Assembly (NCBI RefSeq): GCF_012273895.1 | Contig: NC_052126.1 | Coordinates: 1,191,218 to 1,255,217 of the forward strand | Direction: 5' to 3' | Source: Zerene cesonia | Taxonomy: Eukaryota; Arthropoda; Insecta; Lepidoptera; Pieridae | Length of the DNA: 64,000 nt | Part shown: piece after piece, positions 1-11,770 of the stretch | How positions within the stretch are numbered: the stretch's first letter is position 1 | Layout: every line of letters starts with the position of its first letter | Position numbers and translations under genes: made by a program | The notes under the pieces: model-generated | The model's database searches: none | What the model saw: the letters and a program-made list of their open reading frames with translations, nothing else | Told to the model about the DNA's origin: nothing

Positions 1-2244
1 GAAAACCCACGGAGTTATCAAGTAACGAATCCCAAAAACTGGTATTGAGAACCTCCTTTGTTTTTGTGACATCGGATGAAAATACTCCTGAGGAGACTTC
101 CTCACCGACTAACCGACTCGTTAAATTATTAAAACAGTGTTAACACTTTTCGTAGCAGTTGCTGTAGTTTCTTTAGTACGATTTATTGTTTATGTTTATG
201 TATAAACAATATATTTTATGTCAAATGTTTATTAATTTGCAGTCTACACTCTGATTGATTCACACGGACACACAAACAAAAGATTAGCGTTTTTTTTTTC
301 AAATTTTCTAAAGTAGAAATCGTGTCTATTCAGTTTATAGAATTTCTCATATGACACGAATAAGATAACTAAATTTCTATGTCAGTAGAGATTCGCAGTG
401 AGTTGACATTAGTTTCACATTATTCAGATATTCACTACATAATGACATCATTATGGTGTTCGGAATCCGAGTGAAATTTGTTTTCATTTACGTTTTTTTG
501 GTAGCTATAAGAAACTATTTAAAAGTGCTTTATAGCGAAGTGTAGGTAGCAATTGGTTTGTATAATGAATTAATACAAGCAATTGACAAGAATTAATGAG
601 GTTATACTAACTTATATTGAACAATTATCTATCTAGTGAAATTTACACAACTTTCAGATGATAGCTCTAATTTTAATTTTAATAAGGTAAATATTTTTGC
701 GAGATACCATACACTTATAAAAAGTATAAATTGCTTAAAAATGTTGTTAAATAATTTCAAAAAGAATGAGTTTTCTCATTGTGTTTTGAATTCATTTATG
801 TATCGTTGTTTTTCAGTGGCTTTTTGTCTTTATCAAAATTTGAGAATGGAAAAGCTTTTTGTATTGTAATATTCTAAATTGATTAAAGAATTACTCACAT
901 GAAACTCCATTGTTTTTGCACACACACTAATAAAGCACTTCTCAATATAATTTCACTAACGAAAGTAAATTATTTTCAACCCACTATCAACTTATACGCA
1001 TGTATATGCTATCCCTACTTTTTATATGCGTTCTGGGGATTGATACTTGTAAATGTGTATAATCGACTCTACGCCCAATGGAATAGAAGTTAATTTTCAT
1101 CGTTTATTCTCACGTGGCCATGTTTTGTGTTTTATTGATAAGGATTTCGCGATATTAGAACGGGGAAAGGATTGATGTATTGGTAAATGGCCGTGAATTT
1201 TATTGCTAACCCTTTTTCGGGAGGAAATTGAAAATCAATCTTGAATAATTGTCAACGTCATCAATCTTTGGAAGAGCCTATGGTTTTAAGTAGTAAGAGT
1301 ATTTAGGATAGTGGAGGAATATCTATGGATCTTCTTTAAAAATAGTCAAAATATGGTTGGTAATGGTTAAAAAAATATTTTTCGAGGTATTAACGCGCTG
1401 TTTTGAATTTTAACCTGTAATAAGGTTTATGTCATTCACATATTCAATAGATTAATTACTGTATTTTTTTACCACATGACTCTCTAAATTTTTTTTCACA
1501 TGATTATTTTTTATTTTTACTGGTAGTCAAAGTTAAATATAGACAGTTCGGGGTTTCCCCCGCAGAGTTCCATGCCCATTCACAGATCTCAAACTATCTC
1601 TGAACCAAATTAAAAATAATCGGTTTAGTGGTTAAGGTGTGAAGAACAGACATACAGACACACAAAGTTGCTTTCGCATTTCTAATATATGACAGATAAT
1701 AGAAACGTCTGTTTTCTTCGCTATTATTTTATAATACAGCTTATTTTTACATTAATCAGGGTTGTTTGGCCATTCCTCAGCTTATTGCAATGTTATTGCG
1801 TAATATAGAGAATTTATTGTTCATCAACGTATAACGATCAACAAAGAAATATTATTTATAATAAAAACATTACAAAAAAAACGCATATAAAACAGTGCAA
1901 CTATCACAACAATCAGATGTATCAATAACTAGACTATAAAGTTTTATAACTCGACCACAATGCGCGTTTATATTAATTGCACGAATTGCGAAAACTGCAA
2001 AGTATAGACTCGCGGTGCGCTTTGTTGGACGTTTTGCTATTGTAAGTCAGCAGGAAGCTGTAAATATTTAATTAACGACGATTGTGCGACATTAAAAAGC
2101 ATCGATGTGTTTAATATGGCTGTGAAACTGTTAAACGCTTGTTGCGTCGCTGGTAACGGACTGCGATTGCCTATGTATTGGACGTTGTAGTGAACTACAT
2201 GGCGAGTTTCGATATCGTAGCGATGTCATGGATGTATGCATATA

Positions 2245-2270
2245 GAAAGAAAGAAAGAAAGAAAGAAAAA
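2245..2270. repeat. (GAAA)n microsatellite
   Basis: About six perfect tandem GAAA units seen directly. Simple repeat with no coding significance. Confidence 0.9.
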
Positions 2271-2661
2271 TAAATATTTTGACACAGATATACACACACA
2301 ACAGATCACATATGTATAGTATAGGTTATTGTGTGAGGTCGTGATGGGGCAGCTTATTTAATACACACAAACGTATCGACTTCGATTATTTTGTTTTTAT
2401 ACAGTGTTATTGTCATTAACAAATCATTGCAAAGAATCATCATTAGCGCATACATTACCGGTCACTGAGAAATATATTTATTTATTTGTTTATGTTAGGT
2501 TCACCGACAGGTATTACATTAAGTGAATATAACAATTAAGTAAGACCTAAATGCACACATGGTAAACACAACATGCATATATATGGAAGAGCTTCTTAAA
2601 ACTAGAAGAACATCTTAAAACTAAATTGTAAAAACAACATTGCAAATCTATATCATCCTAT

Positions 2662-2826
2662 ATAATCCTACTAATCCTACTATTCTACTAATATTATTAA
2701 TGCGAAAGTTGTAAGGATGTGTGTGTGTTTTTAGCTCTTTCACGCAAAAACTACTGAACCGATTGCAATGAAATTTGGTACGTAGACAGATTGACAACTG
2801 GAATAAAATAAAGGCAACTTTTTCTA
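2662..2826 (-). repeat. Dispersed about 200-bp lepidopteran repeat, family A
   Basis: Contains the family A landmarks in reverse orientation: CTAATATTAT near the left end, a GTGTGTGTGTTT stretch, TTTCACGCAAAAACTACTGA, GCAATGAAATTTGGTACGTA and AACTGGAATAA. At least nine further copies are present in this window in both orientations. The family is non-coding and resembles a SINE or the 3' tail of a LINE; I cannot name it with certainty. This copy runs straight into a different repeat at 2827. Confidence 0.8.
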
Positions 2827-3012
2827 GCTTTTGCCCGCGGCTTCGCACGCGTTAAATTTGAAGTAGTTTAATAGATGTTATACATATAAACCTTAATATT
2901 GAACCACTCTATCTATTAAAAAAAACTTCATCAAATCCGCTGCTTAGTTTTAAATATTTAAGCATAAATAGTGACATAGGGACAGAGAAAGCGACTTTGT
3001 TGTATACTATGT
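2827..3012 (+). repeat. Dispersed repeat, family D (GCCCGCGGCTTCGCACGCG)
   Basis: Starts with CTTTTGCCCGCGGCTTCGCACGCGT and ends near GGGACAGAGAAAGCGACTTT. Related sequences occur at about 45185-45365 in the same orientation and at about 28485-28670, 55353-55515 and 63093-63255 in reverse. Non-coding interspersed repeat of unnamed family. Confidence 0.65.
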
Positions 3013-3535
3013 AGATAAACCTCTGAGTTTATAATTAAACAACAATTGATTTATTTCGTGTGATCAAATTAGTGTAATATGTTTGTATCTTTTGCGACAA
3101 CAATGAAGTAATTAATTTATTAAACAGCGTACATGTAGTACTTAATTTTTACATATATAAAAATGCGAAATTTGCTCTGTCTGTCTGTCTATCTCACCTC
3201 CACGGGTTCTAAAATTGTAAAGATAAGAAAACCACACGGAGCGTCGAGACACTCGCTGTTATTTCTTCATCTGAACAATAAATTATCGCACGAAATCCGA
3301 CCGAAGAGAACATAAAGCAATTATCGCTAACTCCCCCTAATATTATTACAATCGCATGACCGCGTTCCTCGCTACGCATAATCCGTATACTAATTACATC
3401 CATAACATAGTGGGTGAGGAAATATTCCGGCATTATAATTTAATCGCTTCATCCATCATGACCGGTGCATGTAAGTTGGACTGGTGTTATGTGATATGGT
3501 TAAAGGATTACTCATTTGGAGTTTGCGCTGAACAG

Positions 3536-3672
3536 GCTGGGGTACTATTGGGGTTGTATATCTTACTGCGCTCAATGCTCTCATGAAGGATAACCCAGAA
3601 TGTGATCTGTTTGCGGATAGATGGAGATCTTTGTTGTCGGCATGTCTGAGCTTCTGTGAAAGCTACATCTAA
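3536..3672 (+). other. Short coding-looking segment of unknown origin
   Basis: After a CAG at 3533-3535 the sequence stays open for 45 codons to a TAA at 3670-3672. The peptide is compositionally protein-like: it contains MKDNPECDLFADRWRSLL followed by a Cys/Ser-rich end, in contrast to the AT-rich Lys/Ile/Asn peptides of surrounding chance ORFs. I do not recognise the family. It could be a terminal exon, a decayed gene or transposon fragment, or chance. Nothing nearby could be joined to it convincingly. Confidence 0.25.
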
Positions 3673-4284
3673 TCGAATGTCTTTATTTTATATTGTTACT
3701 TGTAGCTGAATGTCATTAAAAAAAATATATACTTTTTTATAATTTTAATTAAAACGGTTTTACACTAATAACATTAATTATTAACTATAATTTTTTACAT
3801 TATATAACATCTCATTTAAATTTATAAATAATATATATGAGACAATTACAATTAAATACATTACATAATTACAATTAATGACACACAGACAGACTTATTT
3901 CTTGTTTTCTCAAATGGTTCATTATCCATTTACCGAATTTCTTTTGTATCGCCTGTAGTCCAGACGCAGAATTTATTTTAATCATTTATATTATGTTAAG
4001 ACGTACTTTTTGGTAGAGGGGAACGCTCTTTGTGGAAGTCTACCTGAAATAATACTTTTGCTAATAAAGATACAAATGTCTACAAAACAATGAAAATGAA
4101 TATAGTCATATTACTTTCATAGATATGCGAAACGCGTAATGAAATATAATGTCGGGCATTCATTATTTCGTTTATAATTATTATGTGCTCTTTGGTAACT
4201 TGAAGCGTTCGAAAGTAATTAAAAAGTTTATGGGTATATTCGAATTTCGAACTTTATGGGACTGTAATACAAGATTGTTCTGCA

Positions 4285-4298
4285 GTTGCCATGGCAAC
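4285..4298. promoter_or_regulatory. Perfect palindromic RFX-type X-box
   Basis: GTTGCCATGGCAAC fits the 14-bp X-box consensus GTHNYYATRRNAAC at every position and is fully palindromic. RFX factors bind such sites, notably upstream of ciliary genes. It sits in a presumed intron rather than next to a visible promoter, so a regulatory role is only inferred. Confidence 0.4.
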
Positions 4299-6094
4299 GG
4301 AAATAATTAAGTAGGTACTGACGGAAGTTGTTCTTAATTACTGCTACATGTCTATTATCTATGCATTTGATATTATATTATTATTTTATTCGTTGTTGAG
4401 AGTTGTGTCCGACTTGTTACATAAAAACCCTTACAAATATATATGTTATACGTTAATTTTAAGTTCTCTCTTTATATTTACATGTACGAATAAATGTTTT
4501 ATCTTCCTGTCTTTCTTTATCTTCATTATCGTAAAGGATATTAAATCGATCGGATTAGAAATTTGTTAAATAATAATCACTTACACATGGATAAATATTT
4601 GAATTCGCCACACGTCGTACTCCATAATAATTTACGTAATAGCACGCATAATGCCGCCGGGAAACTGTTCCATCTTCACGCTGGCTATTAAAATATCCGG
4701 AAAATTCGATCGTTTCGTTATGTCAGCCGTGCAATTATATTGTTTCATGTAACGCAAGTGTGTAATAATTCGTGCTATCAGTAATAGTTTATAACATGTG
4801 AGAGAATCGCTCTTATAAAATGCCAACTGCCCGGCCCCGGTTCCGCTCGGGTAGGCATTTTTTGGGGGTTTTAAAAATTTTCGTTATCCTGGCGGAGGCA
4901 AATCACACGAGCCAAAATTATTGAAAAGTCTTTCAGTTGTTCTTGAGTTAAGAGTGGGGTAATAAACACTACTTTCTTGTACACATTTAGAACCTAGCTG
5001 TACGCCCCGTCTTCGCCCGTGGTACATATAGTATTCAAATATCACGTATATACGTATGCACAGTCCAACAGTTTTTGCGTAAAAACATTACAAACATAAA
5101 AATACAAAAGTTTCTTCCCTATAATAATAGTGTAGATATAGAAATATGGATAGAACTTCATCATATGGCTTCGCTTTCGTAGTTTTGATATGTATGGTGG
5201 AACTCGTACATGAACCTTTTTATACCCACCAATCTGAAATGTCGCTTGTGTCTACCTGGAAAAATTGACAATCGTCGTGATTGATGTATTTGGTATGTGA
5301 TCTATTGTAGGATATTCTGGTGAGTGAAATGTTTCACGGTATATATAAGCGTACAGATTTCAGATTGCATATAAAACGTAATAAGATCTAAGAACGATTA
5401 TATTCAAGAAGGTATCTTGCTCAGATACACTTTGCACGTATGCATTTTATAAAAGTACGTATCTTTATAGTGAAATACAATTAAAAATTAATGTATGCTA
5501 ACTTATTGTATTATGTAATATTCGTTTTTAAACATTTATAATTCAGTTACGTTTGTTGATTATAGAAGACATATTTGATAAAAAACCACGATGCGGAAAT
5601 ATTAAAAAATTTAACGAAATTTTATTTATATGCAATTTGAACTCAATTAACTGGGTTTATAATCTAGGTTGAGTTGCCTTCGCCACTTGTAAATGATAAA
5701 GTTGTTTAAACATAAGAGCCTTAGTACATTTTATTTTAATTCAAGGGTTGCTAATGGGTCATTCTTAAACGTATGGTGCCTTAAGTTATCACAGGAGACA
5801 TAATATATCTAATAACGACTGATGTAGCTTAGCTTTTATTAGCTTCACCTGTGTGTTTCTACGTTTAGGTACATGTTTGTACGTAATTGACTTGATTTTG
5901 ACAATTACAACGTACGTACGTACAAAGTACGATAATTTTATAGGGGTCATCTCATTATTCTGATTAGGATCGCCAAGATTCAATTCAAACTTCCCTACGT
6001 TTACTCTGTATAAGTCGGTCAGACAGTTTAGTTCTTTCTTCGTTTTTTTATCTAAATTTTCTTTCAGACCATCAGAACAAGATATATAATATTG

Positions 6095-6099
<5 letters not shown>

Positions 6100-6158
<59 letters not shown>
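6100..6158. repeat. (TA)n microsatellite, about 59 bp
   Basis: Uninterrupted AT dinucleotide run, read directly. It gives spurious Tyr-Ile ORFs on both strands. Confidence 0.95.
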
Positions 6159-6161
<3 letters not shown>

Positions 6162-6865
6162 TTAAAACCGATGCAATATGAATGGCCGTATCAATTGCAC
6201 GTACAGAGCAATTAGAGCAAATAGCGGGAATAATTCGAGATGTGCGCACACGCACTCGGCTCGAGTGAGCGATCGATGGCGTCATCACCTATTGATGTAT
6301 CTATAGCCTGACTGTGATCATTCTTGTTGAGTGATGAAATACGAAGCGAAAGTCAATTTTGTTAAGTTTTGATGTTAGTAATAATATGGCGTAGAAATTG
6401 TCATTTTTGTTTCTTTGATACCTTTTTAGAGGCGCCTACGGTCAATTTTAATATTGGTGATAATTTTAATATACTCAATATAACATTTCGTCGGTATTTT
6501 TTTGGGGGCGTTAAAGAATAGTATTGTTAGATAATTAAAAAAAAATATGTTTCGTTCATAATACTGTTTCAAATAAATGTGACCGTATACGAGCGATGGA
6601 ATTACGTCATGAGTATTGCGTTATAAATTAACTCAGATAATTTTAATATTTTCTACAATTATCATTTTAATAAAACGGAAGACAATTGAAAATGCCGTAT
6701 ATTCGCATAACATTAGACTCCATCTTGAATATGATTCGACATGGAGGAATTAATTAATTAGTTAATTCGGTCATCTAATGGTATCGTATGTTCTTTATAC
6801 AATTATCAGATAAATAACTATGCAAAAGAAGATCGTAATTTAAAACTGACTATCGGTCCGCCTCG

Positions 6866-7011
6866 GCTTTGCCCGTGGTATATATATAGCCTGTGGCCTT
6901 CCTCAATAAATGGACTTTCTAACACTGAAACGATTTTTCAAATAGGAGCAGTAGTTCCTGAGATAAGTGCGTTCAAACATACATACAAACTCTTTATAAC
7001 ATTAGTATAGA
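6866..7011 (+). repeat. Dispersed repeat, family B (non-LTR 3'-tail-like)
   Basis: Contains GTGGTATATATATAGCCT, GCCTTCCTCAATAAATGGAC, AGCAGTAGTTCCTGAGATAA and ends AACATTAGTATAGAT. This layout is common in lepidopteran genomes. A weaker relative is at 45480-45650. Non-coding; the parent element is not identified. Confidence 0.6.
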
Positions 7012-7677
7012 TGAATAACCAACCACTTTATGTTTTCTATAGCAGTCTAAAAAAGTCATACTTTTAATTCATGTTAAAATTAATAACAAACAGAGAGGGA
7101 TTGATATATTTAAGGGTTCATAGAATTCCGTGTTTTATTGTGACTTTTTTTCTTTCACCAAGTATTTATGTTTAATATGAAACTGTTGCAATAAATACTT
7201 TAAAGTGTTCAAAGCACTTAGCAATGTTTAAATTTTAATTATCTATTTCCACAATGTAGGTACTTATTTTGCAATACATTACGCGTTTTAATAGCTCTTA
7301 AGTAATTAAGAATATTATAAAAGTAATGTAATTGTATGGTATAATGTAAAATAAGAAATATTTCGAACAAAATTTTATTCGTCGTTTTTATAGTGTGTAT
7401 ATTTTGAGAATTTAAATTTGTAGTAAGATTAAAAAAATTACGGTAAAAGTGCTATGTTTGTTACAATTATGTAATCTATATGTGTACCAAAGCAGAATCT
7501 AAATCGGTTTAGCTGTTTTGTGCTACATGGAGGCACAAAGCTTACGTATACAACATAAGTAAAATTTATCTCTATATTATTCACATATATTTTGTTCTCA
7601 AAACATCAATAATGGTTCCGCGCAATTCGCTTACGGTCCACAAACAAACATAGCTCAACTTGATACTTGCCAATCTA

Positions 7678-7815
7678 ATATATAAAATTCTCGTGTCACA
7701 GTTTTCGTTGCCATACTCCTCCGAAACGGCTTGACCGATTTTGATGAAATTTTTTGTGCCTATTTTTCATACCCTTAAATGATAAGAGTAAGGCAGAACT
7801 GCGTTTGCCGGGTGC
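7678..7815 (-). repeat. Dispersed repeat, family C
   Basis: Runs from AATATATAAAATTCTCGTGT to GCCGGGTGCAGCTAG. A reverse-orientation relative is at about 41344-41540, which begins CTAGCTGACCCGGCAAACG and includes CCAGCCGTTTCGGAGGAG. Non-coding interspersed repeat. Confidence 0.6.
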
Positions 7816-9674
7816 AGCTAGTTTTCTTTATAAACACTGCCGTATTTCCTTTCGGTAATTTATATAATAACACAACGTAATGACGTTTTAATTAAGCGTT
7901 TGTAGCCTATAATTTACTTCGAAATTCCTTGTGTAATTGATGAGACGGAAAACTGTCGTTAATAGCTCTATAAATGAGTAAGGATGTACTATATGCTTTA
8001 TGGAATATATTAATATTGTCGGACCAATCGTTTTATACCACCTTTTGATACAATGTTCCCAAAAATTTAACTGTTTATTGTTTTAGTTTTGTTAGTCGAC
8101 AACTGGGTGGGTTTTCAACGGAATCGATAGTACGCTTGGTTCTTTTTGTTAGAATTGGTCTTGTTTCTTTTTGTTAGAAGTGGTGCTATATGTGGTCCCA
8201 TTTTAGAATCTGGAGGCTGGGGAGTAACTGAACTTTTTCTAAAGAATTTAAGTTTTAAAAATTATTTTTTTTCTATCGTATAAAATTTGTGGCATCCTAT
8301 TTTCAACAGACTTTCAAATTAGCATATTTCCTGAAGTATATAGCACACTTTTCTATTATTTTAACTGCATTGTAAGATATACTTGATATGAGTTTGGTGT
8401 AATAACGAAATAAAAAAAAGACTTATTCGTTTGAAGGTCTATTAATCTATTAATGAAATATATTTCAAAGTAGAAATGTAAATATCGATGAAACACTTTC
8501 AGTACAAGCGATCAATCTTCAGTGCGCTGATAGTTCTCGTCTTTTTATTAGTCCCAATGGACATCCCCTCGTTTCCAATATCTCATTGAGAATTGGCTCT
8601 GTGTATTCGTTTATTGTTCCATTGGTTAATGTTATATATTAATGTGTGATGCTTTAATGTTAATGAAGTATTGATGAAATAAAAACACTGTTTATTTTTA
8701 TTATAATCTAACTGTTTAATAACAAATCTGTGCTTTGTTATTTCGTTACCAGTTTCTAAAATGTCGATCAATTCAAAATTCAACCAAACAATTATCGAAA
8801 GTCTTGTTAAATATCAATTAAGTACACGTCGTTAGTTTGTCAATATTAACAATGAATATCCGACTGTTTATTAATTTCATTGATTAAATAAACTGCCCAT
8901 TCACGAATTTAAATAGAATGACGGAAGAGTTTTTTTTTTCTTTTACGATGACAACCAACGTTATGGTTACGTGCAAAATAGCGCGAAGATTTGTTACGCA
9001 ACGATAAGTATTGCCGCGCAATGAAAGTGTTCGCCGCTCACACTTGACCGTTTACATGTGTCCGTCATTGAGTTTTTATTTATGAAAAAAAAAAAAAAAG
9101 TAATAGTGATAATATAATAATGAGTTATAGAAAGTACATAATGAGAAAACTATTTTGTCTAAAATCATTATAAGCTATATTATATGCGGAAAATAGACAA
9201 TACTTAACTAATTTTCTATTCGAAGCGCCTTCGTTTTTCAACCGACTTCAAAGAGGAGGTTCTTATTTCCACTTTATTTTTGTGTTTGTTACCTCAGAAC
9301 TTTCGACGAGGTTACTGCATATTGATGATTATTTATTTTATTTTATTTGAATGCTAGTGCCTTACGTGTGGTCTCATTTAATTTTGGCCTAATTCTGACA
9401 ATATGAGTTCGATTTAGATTTTTGTAAGTAAACTAAAAAGTTGCATATTTAATTCATAATAATATAAATATGTTACAACTGTAACACTTATTTATCCGGG
9501 GCTCATTTAAAAGAAAACAAACTGCATTATTCATTGTAATTTGTATGTAATATCTTTATAACCGATATTATAGGTATAAAGTGATAAGCCTATATCTTAT
9601 TAATTAAGTATATAAAGGGAATAAAGATTGAAATACGCAGATGTATTGTAACACTGTGCTGACTGCATTTTCAG

Positions 9675-9841
9675 TTCTGCGAACGCGAAGAAGTGGGAGG
9701 TCGAACTGGCGACCCTCAAGAGCAACAACCTCCGGCTGACTGCTGCCCTGCAGGAGAGTACTGCCAACGTGGACGAGTGGAAGCGGCAGCTGCACCAGTA
9801 TAGGGAGGAGGTGGCTCGCGCGAGACATTATGCTGGGAAGG
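9675..9841 (+). CDS. homer: homer, internal exon (conserved block at the start of the coiled-coil region)
   Basis: Acceptor TTTTCAG and donor G|GTGAGT bound a 167-nt exon of one base, 55 codons and one base. It encodes KKWEVELATLKSNNLRL followed by TAALQESTANVDEWKRQL, a near match to the block that begins the C-terminal half of Homer proteins in flies and vertebrates. Homer is a cytoplasmic scaffold: its EVH1 domain binds proline-rich motifs in Shank, metabotropic glutamate and IP3 receptors, and the C-terminal coiled coil tetramerises it. The EVH1 exons are not in the window. The exon joins in frame to the next one through a split Gly codon. Identification rests on recalled family sequence. 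Confidence 0.93.
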
Positions 9842-10517
9842 GTGAGTCGCTAGTTTATAATGATTTGAGGATATAATCAACTAAGCAATAGAACTAAGAA
9901 CAGCAACGTCAATGACCTTTATGTGTCAAATGTCATTTGAAAAATACTAAATATTTTATAATTGCCTTTGGTTTCTTGATGTATAGGAAACTTAGTTTTT
10001 TCTGCAAAGTAACAATCGTCACTAATATTATAAAGAGGAAACTTTCGTATTTTTGTATGTTTGTAACGTTTTCACGCAAAAACTGCTAGGCCGATTTCCA
10101 ACATTTTTTCAACATTGGACAGCTGCAACTTCTTGGAGTTATGTAGTAAAGAGAGTAGTCGTCTGTTTGAGTATAATACTCGTAAAGTATCTGAATAAAA
10201 AGTCAATCACTGCATACCAAATTTAAGGCGAATTTCGTTCAGAAGGGGAGTGGCATGACATCTTAAAGCAGTACTAATTCCAGTGTCGGAAAGTGATGCC
10301 GATACATGACCTACTACGACTATAGCTCTGTCTTTCTCCCACATAAGAAATAGTTATGCTTTGCGTGAAGGAGTAGCAAACCATCCATTCCATTTCATTC
10401 CAACCATCGATTTAAACCTCACATTTATTATCGCTTTCAAAAGTAGTAGGACTTTGCGAAGATATACGTTTTCTTCTATCTCGGTCTTTTTCCTTTCTAT
10501 TATATATTCATCGATAG

Positions 10518-10633
10518 GTGGTGACGCCAATGAAGTGGAACAACTGCGACAGCGCGTCGCCCAACTCGAGGCAGAGCTAGCGCAGAAGAACGAGGAATTG
10601 GCGCAAATCACCAAGTCCAAGAAGAGTGAACAG
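10518..10633 (+). CDS. homer: homer, coiled-coil exon
   Basis: Acceptor ATAG and donor CAG|GTGAAT. Two bases complete the Gly codon from the previous exon, then 38 codons follow (phase 1 in, phase 0 out). The peptide GDANEVEQLRQRVAQLEAEL then LAQKNEELAQITKSKKSEQ shows heptad spacing of Leu, Val and Ile, as expected for the Homer coiled coil. The acceptor has a short pyrimidine tract (TATTATATATTCATCGATAG), which is weaker than its neighbours. A fragment of the CTTACCATCAGGCGAACC SINE begins about 20-30 bp after the donor. Confidence 0.85.
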
Positions 10634-10987
10634 GTGAATTAATTCGTTGGTAAATAGGCGGTGGTGATAGCTTATCATCAGGTGAACCACCAGCTCATCT
10701 GCCAGCTTCGTGTGTCGAGAGTTTATTTGATTTAGTTTGTAAATTATTTTTCATTTATTTTCAAATATTATTAAAGATCCAGTGCTTTATACGTATTGAT
10801 TCCCCGATCCCGAAGTGTAAATAGAAAATTTGTTGTATTTGCGAACTAAAGAAATATTTTTCTCTCTTAAGAGTAAACAAAGAAGGTCTCAATTTTATCA
10901 TTTGGACGCGAAGTTCGAAAATTGCGCTGTATCCAGCTGTATCATATATGTAATGAATTTTCATACAATATCCAACCTTATCACCAG

Positions 10988-11104
10988 GACGCAGAGGCGA
11001 AAATGGCGCAGAGCCAGCTGGAGCTCGCGCTGGCGGCGCAGGACGGGCAGCGGCAGGTCATACAGGCGCTCAACGACCAGCTGGCGCGGCAGATCGATGA
11101 GCTG
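10988..11104 (+). CDS. homer: homer, coiled-coil exon
   Basis: Acceptor TTATCACCAG and donor CTG|GTGAGC bound exactly 39 codons in phase 0. The peptide (AKMAQSQLELALAAQDGQRQ, then VIQALNDQLARQIDEL) continues the amphipathic coiled coil. The exon is much more GC-rich than its introns. A family A repeat begins 35 bp after the donor. Confidence 0.85.
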
Positions 11105-11139
11105 GTGAGCGAGGGTTTATGTTAATGTTTATATTAGAT

Positions 11140-11347
11140 ACTAGCTGTGCCCCGCGGTTTCAGCCGCGTAAGTCCGTATCCCGTAGGAATATCGGAATAA
11201 AAATGCCTTTTGCCTTTATGTTATTCCAGTTATCCAGCTGTCTACGTACCAAATTTCATGGCAATTGGTTCAGTAGTTTTTACGTGAAAGAGTCACAAAC
11301 ATCCATACATCCATACAAACTCTCGCATTTATAATATTAATAGGATT
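11140..11347 (+). repeat. Dispersed repeat, family A, full-length copy
   Basis: Runs from ACTAGCTGTGCCCCGCGG to TTTATAATATTAATAGGATT and contains the internal blocks CCGTAGGAATATCGG, GTCTACGTACCAAATTTCAT and TTCAGTAGTTTTTACGTGAAA. It lies inside the last visible homer intron (11105-11599); the rest of that intron shows nothing recognisable. Confidence 0.85.
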
Positions 11348-11599
11348 ATTATATTTGATCTGAATTGAATCAGACCGGATCTGCACCAATTTTGTCATAA
11401 AATTGTTCAGTTCCTATATATCTCAATTATCTACTATTTTCCTATAAACATCACCTAAAGGCTTCTGCAATACCATTACTAGTGTTGAACGCTTAACGTC
11501 AGATAGTCCACAATCTCTGTCGCAAAGAAAAATGTATATATAGATATTGTAATTATATTATCATTAGTGTAGGTTTATAATATGTGCGTGTGTCCGCAG

Positions 11600-11641
11600 T
11601 CGACGATCCACCGCGAGATCAGCACGGCGCTGGCGACATGA
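11600..11641 (+). CDS. homer: homer, last coding exon (C-terminal 13 residues and TGA)
   Basis: Acceptor GTGTCCGCAG, then 13 codons STIHREISTALAT and TGA at 11639-11641, in phase 0 with the previous exon. This ends the coiled coil at the position expected for a short Homer C-terminus. The DNA after the TGA remains in frame for another 42 GC-rich codons (separate feature), so the stop assignment should be tested. The exon is short, and the acceptor and frame support it better than homology does. Confidence 0.7.
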   Translation, partial: STIHREISTALAT

Positions 11642-11770
11642 GGCGCGGGGCGCGCGGGCGCGGGCGCGCTGCCGCTGCTGCTGCGCGCGCCGCTCGGCGC
11701 CCCCGCCGCGCCCGCGCCCGCGCCCGCCGCGCCCGAGCCGCACTACGTCGCGCTGCCGCCGCACTACTGA
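11642..11770 (+). other. In-frame GC-rich extension after the homer stop codon
   Basis: Following the TGA at 11639-11641 the same frame is open for 42 codons to a second TGA at 11768-11770. It encodes an Ala/Pro-rich peptide ending PEPHYVALPPHY. The DNA is extremely GC-rich, so open frames are expected by chance, and other frames and the opposite strand are open here too. It is either 3' UTR or a readthrough or alternative C-terminus. Confidence 0.35.

Larger units (their letters stand above)
1..9674. other. Non-coding region upstream of the first visible homer exon (probable intron)
   Basis: I found no exon of homer or of any other recognised gene here. Homer proteins carry an N-terminal EVH1 domain that is not in the window, so this stretch is most simply a long homer intron; that is inference. 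It is AT-rich and holds dispersed repeats (about 2662-3012, 4990-5125, 6866-7011, 7678-7815), a GAAA run, a TA microsatellite, an RFX-type X-box and one short coding-looking segment at 3536-3672, each listed separately. The GC-richer stretch near 2000-2220 was examined for an exon or promoter without result. Confidence 0.5.
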
